Positions 52,401-60,445 are shown, counted from the stretch's first letter. The stretch: 64,000 nucleotides of DNA from Mycobacteroides chelonae CCUG 47445 (GCF_001632805.1 NZ_CP007220.1:2046001-2110000), one strand, 5' to 3'. Made by a program: numbers and translations. The notes: generated by a model not told the origin, from the letters alone.

Positions 52401-52919
52401 GCCGCGGTGTCGGGTACCCCGGACCGGTCGGCGGATTACGCGACGCTGCTCGGTGACCTGGTCCCCGGATACATGGTTCCGGCCCGCGTCGAGCTCCTCG
52501 ATCAGATGCCGTTGACGCCGAACGGGAAGATCGATCGGGGAGCGGTGACCGCTCTGCTCGACGAGGCGGCGACCACCGCCACCGACTCGGCTCCCCGGGA
52601 TGATCTCGACACAGCCCTCGCCGACCTGATGGCAGGCGTACTGGGCCTGGAATCCATTGGAGTGTACGACGACTTCTTCGCTCAGGGTGGTGACTCGGTG
52701 CTCGCCACGACAGTCATTGCGCGAGTGCGTGACTGGTTGTCGGTCGAGCACGCGCTAGTCGGAGACCTCTTTGCCACCCGCACCGTCGCCGGGCTTGCCG
52801 ACAGGCTTAAGCAGCGTGAGATCGAACTGGGCACTCCGGATCGCCTGGCCGTAGTCGCCGGGCATTACCTGGAGATCGCGGCGATGACCGACGAGGAGAT
52901 CCTGGCCGGCACCACCTGA
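49446..52919 (+). CDS. mbtB: MbtB-like synthetase (ArCP-Cy-A-T), no thioesterase domain
   Basis: 1157 residues from ATG 49446, preceded by AGGAAG. It opens with an aryl-carrier domain (LGLDSIRMM, Ser near residue 36), followed by a cyclization domain (about 100-530) with the Cy motif DMLAGDAMS (D-x4-D-x2-S). The adenylation domain (about 550-1040) has FTSGSTGTPKGVDV, GLGGATETSIHNTI and YRTGDMARYW. The final carrier is QGGDSVLATTV, Ser near 1081. The enzyme would join an aryl acid (salicylate) to Ser, Thr or Cys and close the azoline ring. M. tuberculosis MbtB is about 250 residues longer and carries a thioesterase; here a separate gene (38837) may supply it. Confidence 0.87.
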   Translation: MESIGRDEIKATVADLIGVAPQEISDVDDLITLGLDSIRMMTLAGGWRKRGSRITFAQLAAEPSVQSWHALLGEGVAPAAEVGDGVTSTDTPEGAAEDEPFPLATMQHAYWIGRSEDQELGGVAAHLYVEFDGGAIDPERLRRAVEQLVAAHPMLRTRFLPDGTQQTLTVPERDVFSVVDLRGRTDEEIEAALTELRERKTHQRLAIEDAQVLDVTLTLRDEENSRLHLDVDMLAGDAMSYRVLVSDLAALYHGAAQPELGYTYRRYRTEQRGDESARERDRQWWSERLDDLPGAPELPTVPVIERAEPHRTVRYDYWLEPHAKQQLLAAAHQRGITPAMAMAAVFAETVGGWSAQSRFLLNVPLFHRESVHPDIDRVIGDFTSSIMLDVDLTDQMSVADRARALQRNMYESGAHSAYPGLNVLRDLGRHRGEPVLAPVVYTSALNLGELFAKSVMDTFGEPVWIISQGPQVLLDAQVTEVRGGLLLNWDVRESAFPAGMVDTMFTRYTDAVAALCAGDDGWNADAAVRLPASQAEVRRAVNATDGPVSGRCLHEGFFDFAKTQPGASAVVWGFGDEDGVWTYGDLAAQALAVAGALQARGVRPGDAVAVQLPKGRDQILAVLGVLAAGATYIPIGFDQPARRRASILETGGVAMAITVPGADIPVPSLSIDEARNHGEPLAAPVIPATDAIAYVIFTSGSTGTPKGVDVLHRGAMNTIDAVNEWFDVGPTDRVLALSALEFDASVYDIFGMFSVGGSLVAVDVAQRAEATTWVDLLRRHKVSILNCVPSMLDMILEIGGNGLGDSLRAVTLGGDWVGADLATRLAQQVPGCRFSGLGGATETSIHNTICEVVGDPPAHWATVPFGVPLRNVRCRVVSPAGRDCPDWVPGEFWVGGANVAAGYRKDPERTAERFVEYDGLRWYRTGDMARYWPDGTIEFLGRADHQVQIRGYRVELGEVESALRMVPGVRHAVAAIVGGDAPILVAAVSGTPDRSADYATLLGDLVPGYMVPARVELLDQMPLTPNGKIDRGAVTALLDEAATTATDSAPRDDLDTALADLMAGVLGLESIGVYDDFFAQGGDSVLATTVIARVRDWLSVEHALVGDLFATRTVAGLADRLKQREIELGTPDRLAVVAGHYLEIAAMTDEEILAGTT

Positions 52920-52923
52920 CCGA

Positions 52924-54303
52924 TCAGGACGCTGCGGGGGTGCCTAGCACCATGCTGCCCACGCTGCACTCCTGCAGCTCCGGAACGGCGACGGCCGCGG
53001 TGAATGCCACGGTATCGCCGAAGCCCTGGGCGCATGCACCCAGGCCCATGGCCGTGGCGGCCAGATAGATGGTCTGCATGAGAACACCGACGTGCTTGAG
53101 GATGGCCGAGTAGGCGACCTGTTCGTAGGTCCACATCACTCGGCCGGCACGCGCGCCCATCACCAGCAGCACCTGTGGTTCGGCGCCCCCCTCAAGGGTT
53201 GCGGAGGTCGATTTCAGCAGCTGCTTGACGGCGGTGGAGCCGGCGTCGGCCACCGGTCGCAGAACGTGCTCGAAGGAGTCGTAGTGGTACATGCCGGGTG
53301 CCAGTCCGGCGACGTTGCGCACCACCGGGTACAGCTCCAGCTCGTACACACTGCCGCCAGAGGGATAGGGGCGCGACAGCAGTTCTTCGCCTTCGTTTTC
53401 CGAGCGGGCACCACGGGTACGGGCCGTGCGATACAGGAGCTCGGAAAGCTGTTCGAGGGTAATGGGGTTGGCGTCATCGAAGGCCCGCACCGAGATCCGG
53501 TCTTCGATGACGGCGGTGAGGCTGGGGTCTTGCGTGCGTAGGGTCGCCAGATCCGGGGCGGGCAGCGCGACCGGGCTTCCCGGATAGTTGGGTTTGCGCG
53601 CCGCCGGCTGCGGGAACTTGCCCTTCGCCCATTTCGTGGGACCGAAGTGATCCCAGGTGACGGTGCGCTCGCCCAGGGTGCTGCGTCGGTGGAACCACAG
53701 ATCCGCTGCGCTCCAACTGATCGAGGTGAACTCGTGGTTCTCTTCGTCACTGTTGGAGACGAGGAATCCACCCCAGCGCAAATCCGCCAGGAACCGCGCG
53801 ATGAGATCCTCGCCCAGGTCGGAGGGAGGACCTGCGGGGCCGTCGAGCAAGGGAAGCAGACGTAGATCATGGATGCGGATATCACACCAACCGCGCGGAT
53901 TTTCGAGTACGTATCCGCGTGAATCACGATGCAGCACCGAGAATTTCGACAGATGAACGGCCGATGGTGTGGCATCTTCGGGCTGCGGCCCGGGGAACCC
54001 GAAACACTGGATGGCATAGAGGTCGTGCGCGTCGTCACGGACCGTCAGCGAAAGCCAGCCGCCTTCGAGTAGCCGCCCGATGAGTGCCTCGATGGCGTCG
54101 CTATCGGAATCGGTTACCAGTTCCGATAGAGTCGCCTGCCCGCTGTTGAGAGTCTTCAGCACGCGCCGCTGTTGCTGCGACAGCCCGGTGAGTTTTTCGT
54201 TGCGCGGCGGGTTCAGGAGTATCCCGCCCGCGGCTGTGACGAGGCACGTTGCGCCGTCGCGTAGCGCGAACCGGGTCCCAGCGGGGTAGGTGAGAGCGGA
54301 CAA
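52924..54303 (-). CDS. SagB/McbC-type FMN-dependent azoline dehydrogenase
   Basis: 459 residues. The N-terminal half (about 1-230) resembles the accessory winged-helix and SagB-N regions (LTGLSQQQRRVLKTLNSG). The C-terminal half (about 255-459) is a nitroreductase fold: IEDRISVRAFDDANPITLEQ, LSELLYRTARTRG, YPSGGSVYELELYPVV, QVAYSAILKHVGVLMQ and AATAMGLGACAQGFGD. The SagB family is known to oxidise thiazoline or oxazoline rings to thiazole or oxazole with FMN. The stop is four bases from the convergent MbtB-like gene, whose Cy domain makes an azoline. An action on that ring is inference from context. A nitroreductase of other function is possible. Confidence 0.82.
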   Translation of the reverse strand: MSALTYPAGTRFALRDGATCLVTAAGGILLNPPRNEKLTGLSQQQRRVLKTLNSGQATLSELVTDSDSDAIEALIGRLLEGGWLSLTVRDDAHDLYAIQCFGFPGPQPEDATPSAVHLSKFSVLHRDSRGYVLENPRGWCDIRIHDLRLLPLLDGPAGPPSDLGEDLIARFLADLRWGGFLVSNSDEENHEFTSISWSAADLWFHRRSTLGERTVTWDHFGPTKWAKGKFPQPAARKPNYPGSPVALPAPDLATLRTQDPSLTAVIEDRISVRAFDDANPITLEQLSELLYRTARTRGARSENEGEELLSRPYPSGGSVYELELYPVVRNVAGLAPGMYHYDSFEHVLRPVADAGSTAVKQLLKSTSATLEGGAEPQVLLVMGARAGRVMWTYEQVAYSAILKHVGVLMQTIYLAATAMGLGACAQGFGDTVAFTAAVAVPELQECSVGSMVLGTPAAS

Positions 54304-54578
54304 CGGAAGCCTTCCAGGAACGTAAGCCCACGCCGAATGCGTATGCGTTTCACGACGATCATAAGGAACCCCGGTAAGGTATCCCTAACTCGGGCTCCCT
54401 TTGCTGGGAGGGAGGGTAGCTGTCGGGGGCTTGGATGCGTGAGTTACTTGCACCGCGGACTTAATGTGCGACCTGACAGACAAGCATGCTCAGCCATCCG
54501 GCCGATGGTGCTAGATGAAGCCGAAAGTGCCCAGTACGCTGAGCATCCAGCGAATGTTCGAACGATGAGGAGTGCTCG
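54304..54578. other. Divergent intergenic region, SagB-type / lactate-monooxygenase-like genes
   Basis: This 275-base gap must hold two divergent promoters. I see TAAGGTATCCCTAAC near 54375-54389, which resembles half of an iron box but matches too few positions to call, and a G-rich stretch GGGAGGGAGGG near 54404-54414. Short open frames here lack ribosome-binding sites and family signs. No tRNA or repeat is visible. Confidence 0.4.
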
Positions 54579-55733
54579 ATGAATTTCGGCGATTTCCAGC
54601 TCCAGTTCTATGCCGCGGGTGCGCTCGGAAAGGTGTCAACCCTTCCCTTCACCTTTGCCGAACTGGAGAGCCGCGCGGAGCAAACGCTAGGCGAGGGAAT
54701 CTTCGGCTACGTGCGTGGTGGCGCCGGTGATGAGCACACCCAAGACGCCAATGCCGCTGCACTGCGCCGGTACGGGCTGGTGCCCCGGATGTTGCGAGAT
54801 CGCACGGCCAGAGACATGTCGACCTCGTTTCTGGGGCGCGAACTCACCAGTCCACTGTTCATCTGCCCGGTGGGTGTGTTGGGTGCGGTCCGCGACCGCG
54901 GCGATCTGCTCACGGCGGCCGCGGCCCGGGACCTCGATGTACCCGCCATGTACTCGACGCTTTCGTCGGCCACCCTGGAAGAGGTCGCGGCCGAGCGCGG
55001 CGATTCATACGGAATCTTCCAGCTGTACCCGTCATCGGATGCCGAGCTGACCGACAACTTCGTCCGGCGTGCCGAGGCGGCGGGGTACGACGCTCTGGCG
55101 GTGACCCTGGATACCGGCACGCTGGGATGGCGTCCCCGTGATCTCAAACACGGTTATCTGCCGATGCTGCACGGACATTGCCTGGCCAACTACACCTCCG
55201 ATCCCCGATTTCTCGAGATCGCGGGCGTGCGTTCCGCAGGGGAACTGACGCCGATGCACGCGGGCCTGGTGTGGGCGTCGCTGTTCAGCCATCCCGGGCT
55301 CACCTGGGCGGATATCGATCACTATCGAGAACTGACCAAACTGCCGATCATCCTGAAGGGCATCTGCGATGTCGACGACGTTCGGCAGGCGGTAGATCGC
55401 GGCATCGATGCCATTGCCTACTCCAATCATGGTGGGAGGCAGGCGAATGGGGGAGTGCCGGCCATCGATGGTCTGGCCGCGGCCGTCGAAGCGGCCGGCC
55501 CGGTTCCGGTGACCTTTGACTCCGGCGTCCGTGACGGTATCGATGTCTTGCGCGCTGTCGCCCTCGGTGCCAGCCTGGTGGGCGTGGCCCGGCCGTACGT
55601 GTACGGGCTGGCGCTGGATGGAACCAACGGCGTCAAACACGTGATCCAGTCGCTACTGGCAGAAGCCGACCTCACCATGGCGGTGAACTGCTATCTTTCG
55701 CTCAACGAGTTGGCGGTGCAGCGTCTTCCTTGA
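54579..55733 (+). CDS. FMN-dependent alpha-hydroxy-acid oxidase, lactate 2-monooxygenase-like
   Basis: 384-residue TIM-barrel flavoprotein. Its blocks closely follow M. smegmatis lactate 2-monooxygenase: GYVRGGAGDEHTQDANAAAL near residue 47, GIFQLYPSSDAEL, LDTGTLGWRPRDLKHGYLP near 186, LPIILKGICDVDDVRQAV, the catalytic YSNHGGRQANGGVPAIDGL near 286 and FDSGVRDGIDVLRAVALG. The active His and Arg of SNHGGRQ are kept. It would oxidise an L-alpha-hydroxy acid (lactate or longer). GAGGAG precedes ATG 54579. It stands next to the siderophore locus but nothing shows that it belongs to it. Confidence 0.87.
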   Translation: MNFGDFQLQFYAAGALGKVSTLPFTFAELESRAEQTLGEGIFGYVRGGAGDEHTQDANAAALRRYGLVPRMLRDRTARDMSTSFLGRELTSPLFICPVGVLGAVRDRGDLLTAAAARDLDVPAMYSTLSSATLEEVAAERGDSYGIFQLYPSSDAELTDNFVRRAEAAGYDALAVTLDTGTLGWRPRDLKHGYLPMLHGHCLANYTSDPRFLEIAGVRSAGELTPMHAGLVWASLFSHPGLTWADIDHYRELTKLPIILKGICDVDDVRQAVDRGIDAIAYSNHGGRQANGGVPAIDGLAAAVEAAGPVPVTFDSGVRDGIDVLRAVALGASLVGVARPYVYGLALDGTNGVKHVIQSLLAEADLTMAVNCYLSLNELAVQRLP

Positions 55734-55758
55734 TGCACGGTAGCTGAGTGGGGGGTTA

Positions 55759-56328
55759 GTGATTCAGGAGTGGCCTCAGGAGCCCATCCCGTATCCGGGA
55801 TACCCGGTGCCTGCCCCCACACCGAGTCGGTGGGCGACAGTCACGATCATCGTGGCCGGCGTGATCGCCTTGCTTGCCCTGGGCGGGTGCGGATTCCTGG
55901 GCTGGAAACTGGCGGGCGATCGACGCGAAATGCCTTCCGAATCGGCGGAAGTGCATACCGCCGGTAGCCAAGCACTCGAGGCGGCTCGGGCGTTCGCGAC
56001 GTTGTTGACGAACGTCGACTACCGGGAACTGGATCGAAGCACAGCCCAGGTACTCGAGAATTCCACCGGAGACTTCAAGAACGCCTACGCCAAATCCAGT
56101 GCCGATCTGCGTCAAACGATGGTTCAGAACAAGGCGAAGGCCACCGGCTTGGTGGTCGAATCGGCGATCCAGTCCGGATCTGCCACACAGGTCACCGTGT
56201 TGCTGTTTATCGACCAGTCGGTGACGAACGTCGCATTGTCGGAGCCTCGTCTAGACCGGAGCCGGGTGCGGATGACGATGGAGAAGGTCGACGGTCGCTG
56301 GTTGACAAGCAAGATCGACCTGCTGTGA
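55759..56328 (+). CDS. Mce-associated-like membrane protein 1
   Basis: 189 residues. A Pro-rich cytoplasmic start (EPIPYPGYPVPAPTPS) and one transmembrane helix (about 27-49, VTIIVAGVIALLALGGCGFL) are followed by an extracytoplasmic domain. That domain has the pattern of Mas/Mce-associated proteins: ARAFATLLTNVDYRELDRS, STGDFKNAYAKSSADLRQT, then VTVLLFIDQSVTN and the end VDGRWLTSKIDLL. It overlaps the next gene, a paralogue, by four bases. No mce operon is in the window, so the pair is orphan. Such proteins stabilise Mce lipid importers elsewhere. Confidence 0.8.
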   Translation: MIQEWPQEPIPYPGYPVPAPTPSRWATVTIIVAGVIALLALGGCGFLGWKLAGDRREMPSESAEVHTAGSQALEAARAFATLLTNVDYRELDRSTAQVLENSTGDFKNAYAKSSADLRQTMVQNKAKATGLVVESAIQSGSATQVTVLLFIDQSVTNVALSEPRLDRSRVRMTMEKVDGRWLTSKIDLL

Positions 56329-56876
56329 ACGAATATCCGGCGCCCTATGCCGTGCCGCCCGGTGGCCAGCTGCGGATCGCATTCGCCAGTGTGATGGTTG
56401 GCGTGGCGGTGGTCGCGTTGTGCGCGTGTGGCCTATTGGGCTGGAAGTTGTTCCACGACGGACCCATCGTGGCGAGTCAGCACCGTGTTCACGAGCTGCG
56501 TGAGCAGGGCCGGACGGCAGCCGAGCTGGTGACCGTGACGGTGACGTCGATCGATTCGGGCAACGTCGACGAGAGCTTCGCGAAAATCCTTGAACTCAGC
56601 ACGGGTGAGCTCAGGGACCAGTTCGCGAAGGGCTCCGTGCAGTTGCGTCAGCTGCTGATTGACAATCACGCCACCGCGACCGGCACGGTGCTCGCGTCCG
56701 CGGTGCAATCCGACACCCTCGACACGCCCGAGAAGAAGGTGGTCGTTTTGTTGATGGTGGATCAGGCGATCACCAACAGCCAACTTCCCGATCCGCGCAT
56801 CGACAAGTCCCGAATGAAAGTGACCATGGAGCTGATTGACGGTCGCTGGCTCGCGAGCAGACTCGAATACGTTTAG
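56325..56876 (+). CDS. Mce-associated-like membrane protein 2
   Basis: 183 residues, paralogue of the preceding gene. The transmembrane helix is at about 18-40 (FASVMVGVAVVALCACGLLG). The outer domain repeats the pattern VTVTSIDSGNVDESFAKILE, STGELRDQFAKGSVQLRQLL, VVVLLMVDQAITN, DPRIDKSRMKVTMELIDGRW. Both share a GC(or AC)G-x-LGWKL junction after the helix and a DGRWL end, so a tandem duplication is clear. GTG 56325 overlaps the stop of the first copy. It is convergent with the amidohydrolase, 18 bases away. Confidence 0.8.
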   Translation: MNEYPAPYAVPPGGQLRIAFASVMVGVAVVALCACGLLGWKLFHDGPIVASQHRVHELREQGRTAAELVTVTVTSIDSGNVDESFAKILELSTGELRDQFAKGSVQLRQLLIDNHATATGTVLASAVQSDTLDTPEKKVVVLLMVDQAITNSQLPDPRIDKSRMKVTMELIDGRWLASRLEYV

Positions 56877-56894
56877 CTGCCAACGAATAGCGAG

Positions 56895-58604
56895 TTAGCA
56901 ACAGTGCTTGATCGGGGCCACCGGGGCGGAGCTGTGGTCAGTGTCGGTGGCATCGAGGAAAGCACCGAGAAACGTATCGAGGTCCACCCGTCGGCCACCG
57001 ACCCAGGTGCCCTTGATGCTGATTTCCTCGGTGAGTCGTGCGGGATCAATTCCGTACGGATCGTGGGACAGTTCGACGAAATCGGCGAGCTTGCCGACAG
57101 CGATGGAACCGATGAGGCGGTCTCGTTGCAGTGTGCGAGCCGCGTTGATGGTCTGCGCACGCAGCGCTTCATCGAGGGTGATGGCCTGTTCGGCGCCATG
57201 GACGTTGCCGGCACGTGTGCGCCGGGCCGTCACCGTCTGGATGTTTGTCAACGGAGAGGGCGGTGAGACGGATCCGTCGTTGTGCAGCGACACGCACGCC
57301 CCTGAGGCGACCGCATCGGCGAAGGGCTGCCACTGGCTGCCGTGCTCGTGGTCGAAGATGTGGCCGTCCAACAGATCTCCCCAGAAGTAGTACTGGAAGG
57401 GCGACATGGAGACGTGTACACCCAGCCGGGCGGCACGGTCCAGCTGGGCGCGGGTGGCACCTCCGACGTGTTCGAGCCGCCACCGGTGATCGGTGCCGAG
57501 CAAGCCGTGTCGCTGTAGTGCTGCCTCATAGGCATCGAGTGCCAGCTCCACGGCAAGGTCACCGTTGGAATGGAATGCCATCTGCCAACCCAGGGGCGCG
57601 GCCTTGTCCAGGATGACATCGAGCTGCTGGCGGGAGTAGTTCAACGAACGTGTTCCGCCTGCGGTAGTCGGGTCGATGGCTGCCCTTCGGGTCGCATCCG
57701 AGTCGACGTAGGGGAACGACGTCGCGCCCGTCCCGACCCACACCGCGCCGTCGGTCCACAGCTTGACGCCGGTCTTACGTAGCATATCCTCGTCGACCGT
57801 GAATTCCTCTGATTCGGTATAAGTTTCGGTGGTAGACATCTCCCACAGACTGACCCGAAGTGGGCATGAAGGAGCTGCGGCGAGTGCCTCGTAGGCGGGC
57901 TTGAGCTGCCGGTCGTAGGACATGTCCGAGGCTGATGTGTATCCCGCGCGGGCCATCGCCGAGAAGAACAGTGCGGCCGAACGCAGGGGATTGCCCATTC
58001 CGGCAATCAGCGGTGCCAGTACCTCGGTGAGTACGGGAACCTCGAATCCACGTCCGTTGAGACTGCCGTCGGTGTTGCGCTGGTAATGCCCGCCCACCGG
58101 GTCTGCCGGCGGGGCTCCGTCCCAGCCGTGCAGCTTCATCAGTGCTGTGCCGAAATAGATTCCATGTCCGGAGTTATCGGTGATGGCGGCGACGCGATCA
58201 TCGAAGATCTGGTCCAGCTCACGGGCATCCGGTGCGGGGTGTTCGTGTAGGAGTGCGTCGAATCCGCTGAAAATCAATGGTTCTGATGGGTCGGTCTCGG
58301 CGAGCGCCGCGTGAAACGCGGCGACGACGTCATCCCAGCTCTGGGCCTTCCAAGGGGCGATGGAGCGCACGGGAGCTTCGGTGATGACACCGCTCATGAA
58401 CGGATGTCCGTGTGGCTCAACGAAACCAGGTAGAAGGGCGCCTGCCCCGGTGCTGATCACCCGGGCACCGGGGAGCGCCGAGGTGCATTCCGCGAGCGAT
58501 CCCACCGCGACGATGCGGTTTCCCGATACCGCGATGGCCTCGGCGCGGGGCCGCTCATCGTCCATCGTGATCACGGTGGCGGCCGTCAGGATGATGTCAG
58601 ACAT
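56895..58604 (-). CDS. Amidohydrolase family 3 (YtcJ-like) protein
   Basis: 569-residue metal-dependent hydrolase. Metal motif: FVEPHGHPFMSG near residue 60 (H-x-H). Also seen are GHGIYFGTALM, the possible metal/carboxylate region LWTDGAVWVG near 262, FHSNGDLAVELALDAYE near 330, HVGGATRAQLDRAARLGVHV and the C-terminal SLHNDGSVSPPSPLTNI and GSIAVGKLADFVEL (second part of the beta-sandwich). ATG 58604 has GAGGGAAC just before it; the longer frame upstream lacks support. No signal peptide. The substrate is unknown; exoenzyme regulatory protein AepA and amide hydrolases are relatives. Confidence 0.87.
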   Translation of the reverse strand: MSDIILTAATVITMDDERPRAEAIAVSGNRIVAVGSLAECTSALPGARVISTGAGALLPGFVEPHGHPFMSGVITEAPVRSIAPWKAQSWDDVVAAFHAALAETDPSEPLIFSGFDALLHEHPAPDARELDQIFDDRVAAITDNSGHGIYFGTALMKLHGWDGAPPADPVGGHYQRNTDGSLNGRGFEVPVLTEVLAPLIAGMGNPLRSAALFFSAMARAGYTSASDMSYDRQLKPAYEALAAAPSCPLRVSLWEMSTTETYTESEEFTVDEDMLRKTGVKLWTDGAVWVGTGATSFPYVDSDATRRAAIDPTTAGGTRSLNYSRQQLDVILDKAAPLGWQMAFHSNGDLAVELALDAYEAALQRHGLLGTDHRWRLEHVGGATRAQLDRAARLGVHVSMSPFQYYFWGDLLDGHIFDHEHGSQWQPFADAVASGACVSLHNDGSVSPPSPLTNIQTVTARRTRAGNVHGAEQAITLDEALRAQTINAARTLQRDRLIGSIAVGKLADFVELSHDPYGIDPARLTEEISIKGTWVGGRRVDLDTFLGAFLDATDTDHSSAPVAPIKHCC

Positions 58605-58655
58605 GTTGTTCCCTCGTTCCTTATCTTCCTCGCGGTCTTCGTTGTGCGGCATGGG

Positions 58656-59303
58656 TTATCGCCTCCGGGCCTGCGGTGCGTGCCAATGGAATCGGAGCGC
58701 AACTATGCGCAGCCCGAATGCGCCTAACGCCGCAGCCATTCCGGTGAGATCGGAGTAGATGCCGAAATGGATCAGGAATGCGGTGATGCTGGAGCCGAGC
58801 ATGGCGGGGATGGCATAGAGCTCGCTGTCCGGCCGCAGCAGGATCGGTGTCTCGCCGGAGAGCAGGTCGCGGATGACTCCGCCTCCGATGGCGGTGAGCG
58901 CACCCAGGAGTGCGGCCGAAGGTGCGGAAAGCCCGCTATGGGCCGCGATGGCGGTGCCTGTCACGCAGAAGACCGCGAGTCCCAAGGCGTCGGTGATGTG
59001 CAGGGGCCAGCCGGTAAGCCGGGCCGGAGGCTGCCACAGGAAAACCAATCCCGCTGCGGCAAGCGCGATCCCGATATGGGAAAAACTCGTGAATGCCGCC
59101 GGCGGGTGTTGTCCGATGATCAGGTCACGGATTACCCCGCCGCCGATCGCCGTCACCATGGCAAGCACCGCGAGCCCGACGATGTCGAACTTCTTCTCGA
59201 CGGCGACCAGAGCCGCTGACATCGCAAAGGCCAAGGTGCCCAGGTAATCAAGGACCACATGGCTGATCGACACCAACGAATGCAGTTCGGCCGAGTTCGT
59301 CAT
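58656..59303 (-). CDS. TRIC/UPF0126-family membrane protein (YicG-like)
   Basis: 215 residues with seven hydrophobic helices built as two repeats. Each repeat contains the family motif TAIGGGVIRDLI or TAIGGGVIRDLLSG (near residues 52 and 138). Prokaryotic TRIC channels of this family conduct K+ in trimers; glycine (YicG) has also been proposed as a substrate. I start at ATG 59303, with TTG 59321 and GTG 59312 open upstream. It lies 51 bases before the amidohydrolase on the same strand and may be co-transcribed. 59304-59396 shows nothing else. Confidence 0.85.
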   Translation of the reverse strand: MTNSAELHSLVSISHVVLDYLGTLAFAMSAALVAVEKKFDIVGLAVLAMVTAIGGGVIRDLIIGQHPPAAFTSFSHIGIALAAAGLVFLWQPPARLTGWPLHITDALGLAVFCVTGTAIAAHSGLSAPSAALLGALTAIGGGVIRDLLSGETPILLRPDSELYAIPAMLGSSITAFLIHFGIYSDLTGMAAALGAFGLRIVALRFHWHAPQARRR

Positions 59304-59396
59304 CAGCGCCACGGCCGTCAACTCGGATTCCTTCCACCAGGCGAAGCCGGATCAGAATCCTATTCGGTGCGGAGGCGTTCCGGTGCGTGTCTGGAA

Positions 59397-60278
59397 CTAG
59401 CCCCCGAACCGTGGTCCGCGCCGTCGCAGGTATCGCTCGAACTCGGCAGCCAGGGCGTCGCCGTCGATCTTGCTGAGAATCTCGGTGGTATCGACCTCGG
59501 CGTCGCCACGTTCCTCGAGCGACTGGACGTACTCGGCAATCTCTTCGTCCTCGGTCGTCATCTCGGAGACGGCCTGCTCCCACTCCTCGGCCTGTTCGGG
59601 CAGATCTCCGAGCGGCACCTCGACATCCAGCACGTCTTCGACGCGCTGGAGCAGCGCGACGGTCGCCTTTGGATTGGGGGGTTGCGATACGTAGTGCGGT
59701 ACCGCGGCCCAGAAGGCTACGGCCGGTATGCCGGCGTTCACACAGGCGTCCTGGAACACCCCGGCGATACCGGTGGGCCCCTCATATCGGGTCTCCTCCA
59801 GGCCGAAGAATTTCGCGGCATCGGGGGAGTAGGCGGTACCGCTCACGGGCACCGGCCGGGTGTGTGGAGTGTCGGCCAATAGTGCACCCAGGATCACCAC
59901 GGTCGAGACGTTAAGACGGTCTGCGATGGCCAGTAGGCGGTTACAGAAGGTGCGCCAGCGCATGTTCGGTTCGGCACCGTGCATCAGCACCACGTCGCGC
60001 TGCGAGCCGGGTGGCGAACAGTAGGAGATATGCATGCCCGGCCACTCCAACTCGCGGGTGACACCCTTGACCAGCCGTACGACGGGACGATTGACCTGGT
60101 AGTCGTAGTAATCCTCATCGTCGATGGTCATCAACGGAGTGGCTTGCCAGGTGGTGTCCAGGTGCTCCAACGCAGCGCTGGCGGCATCTCCGGCGTCGTT
60201 CCAGCCCTCGAATGCCGCAACCACCACCGGGTCGCGCAGCACGGGTAGGCCGTTCTGGGCGGTCTCCGACTGGGTCAC
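59397..60278 (-). CDS. PAC2-family protein (proteasome-assembly-chaperone-like)
   Basis: 293 residues from GTG 60278. PAC2 family signs are LRDPVVVAAFEGWNDAGDAA near residue 14, ALEHLDTTWQA, DDEDYYDYQVNRPVV, VLMHGAEPNMRWRTF and ILGALLADTPHTRP. A Glu/Asp-rich helical C-terminus (EEWEQAVSEMTTEDEEIAEY) leads to the end RYLRRRGPRFGG. Mycobacteria have a proteasome and PAC2 homologues such as Rv2125, which lies next to metH as here. A role in proteasome assembly is not shown in bacteria. The open frame upstream of GTG 60278 runs into the metH leader and is not used. Confidence 0.85.
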   Translation of the reverse strand: MTQSETAQNGLPVLRDPVVVAAFEGWNDAGDAASAALEHLDTTWQATPLMTIDDEDYYDYQVNRPVVRLVKGVTRELEWPGMHISYCSPPGSQRDVVLMHGAEPNMRWRTFCNRLLAIADRLNVSTVVILGALLADTPHTRPVPVSGTAYSPDAAKFFGLEETRYEGPTGIAGVFQDACVNAGIPAVAFWAAVPHYVSQPPNPKATVALLQRVEDVLDVEVPLGDLPEQAEEWEQAVSEMTTEDEEIAEYVQSLEERGDAEVDTTEILSKIDGDALAAEFERYLRRRGPRFGG

Positions 60279-60445
60279 GGTGCCAGCGTAAGCCCTGCGT
60301 GACGGGGACGAGCTGCGGCTGGCGGAGAATGGATTGGATAGCCGGATCACATTGTTGATATGACCGCCGCTAATAAAACCCGCACGACACCGCAGACAAA
60401 CTAGGCGTTCGCACGACCGTCGAGTGACGACGTAGACTCGATCCG

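Noticed and set aside
54375..54393. Possible IdeR box TAAGGTATCCCTAACTCGG before the SagB-type gene
   Set aside because: Only about 10 of 19 positions match the consensus and the right half is not complementary to the left. It is kept as a place to look, not as a feature.
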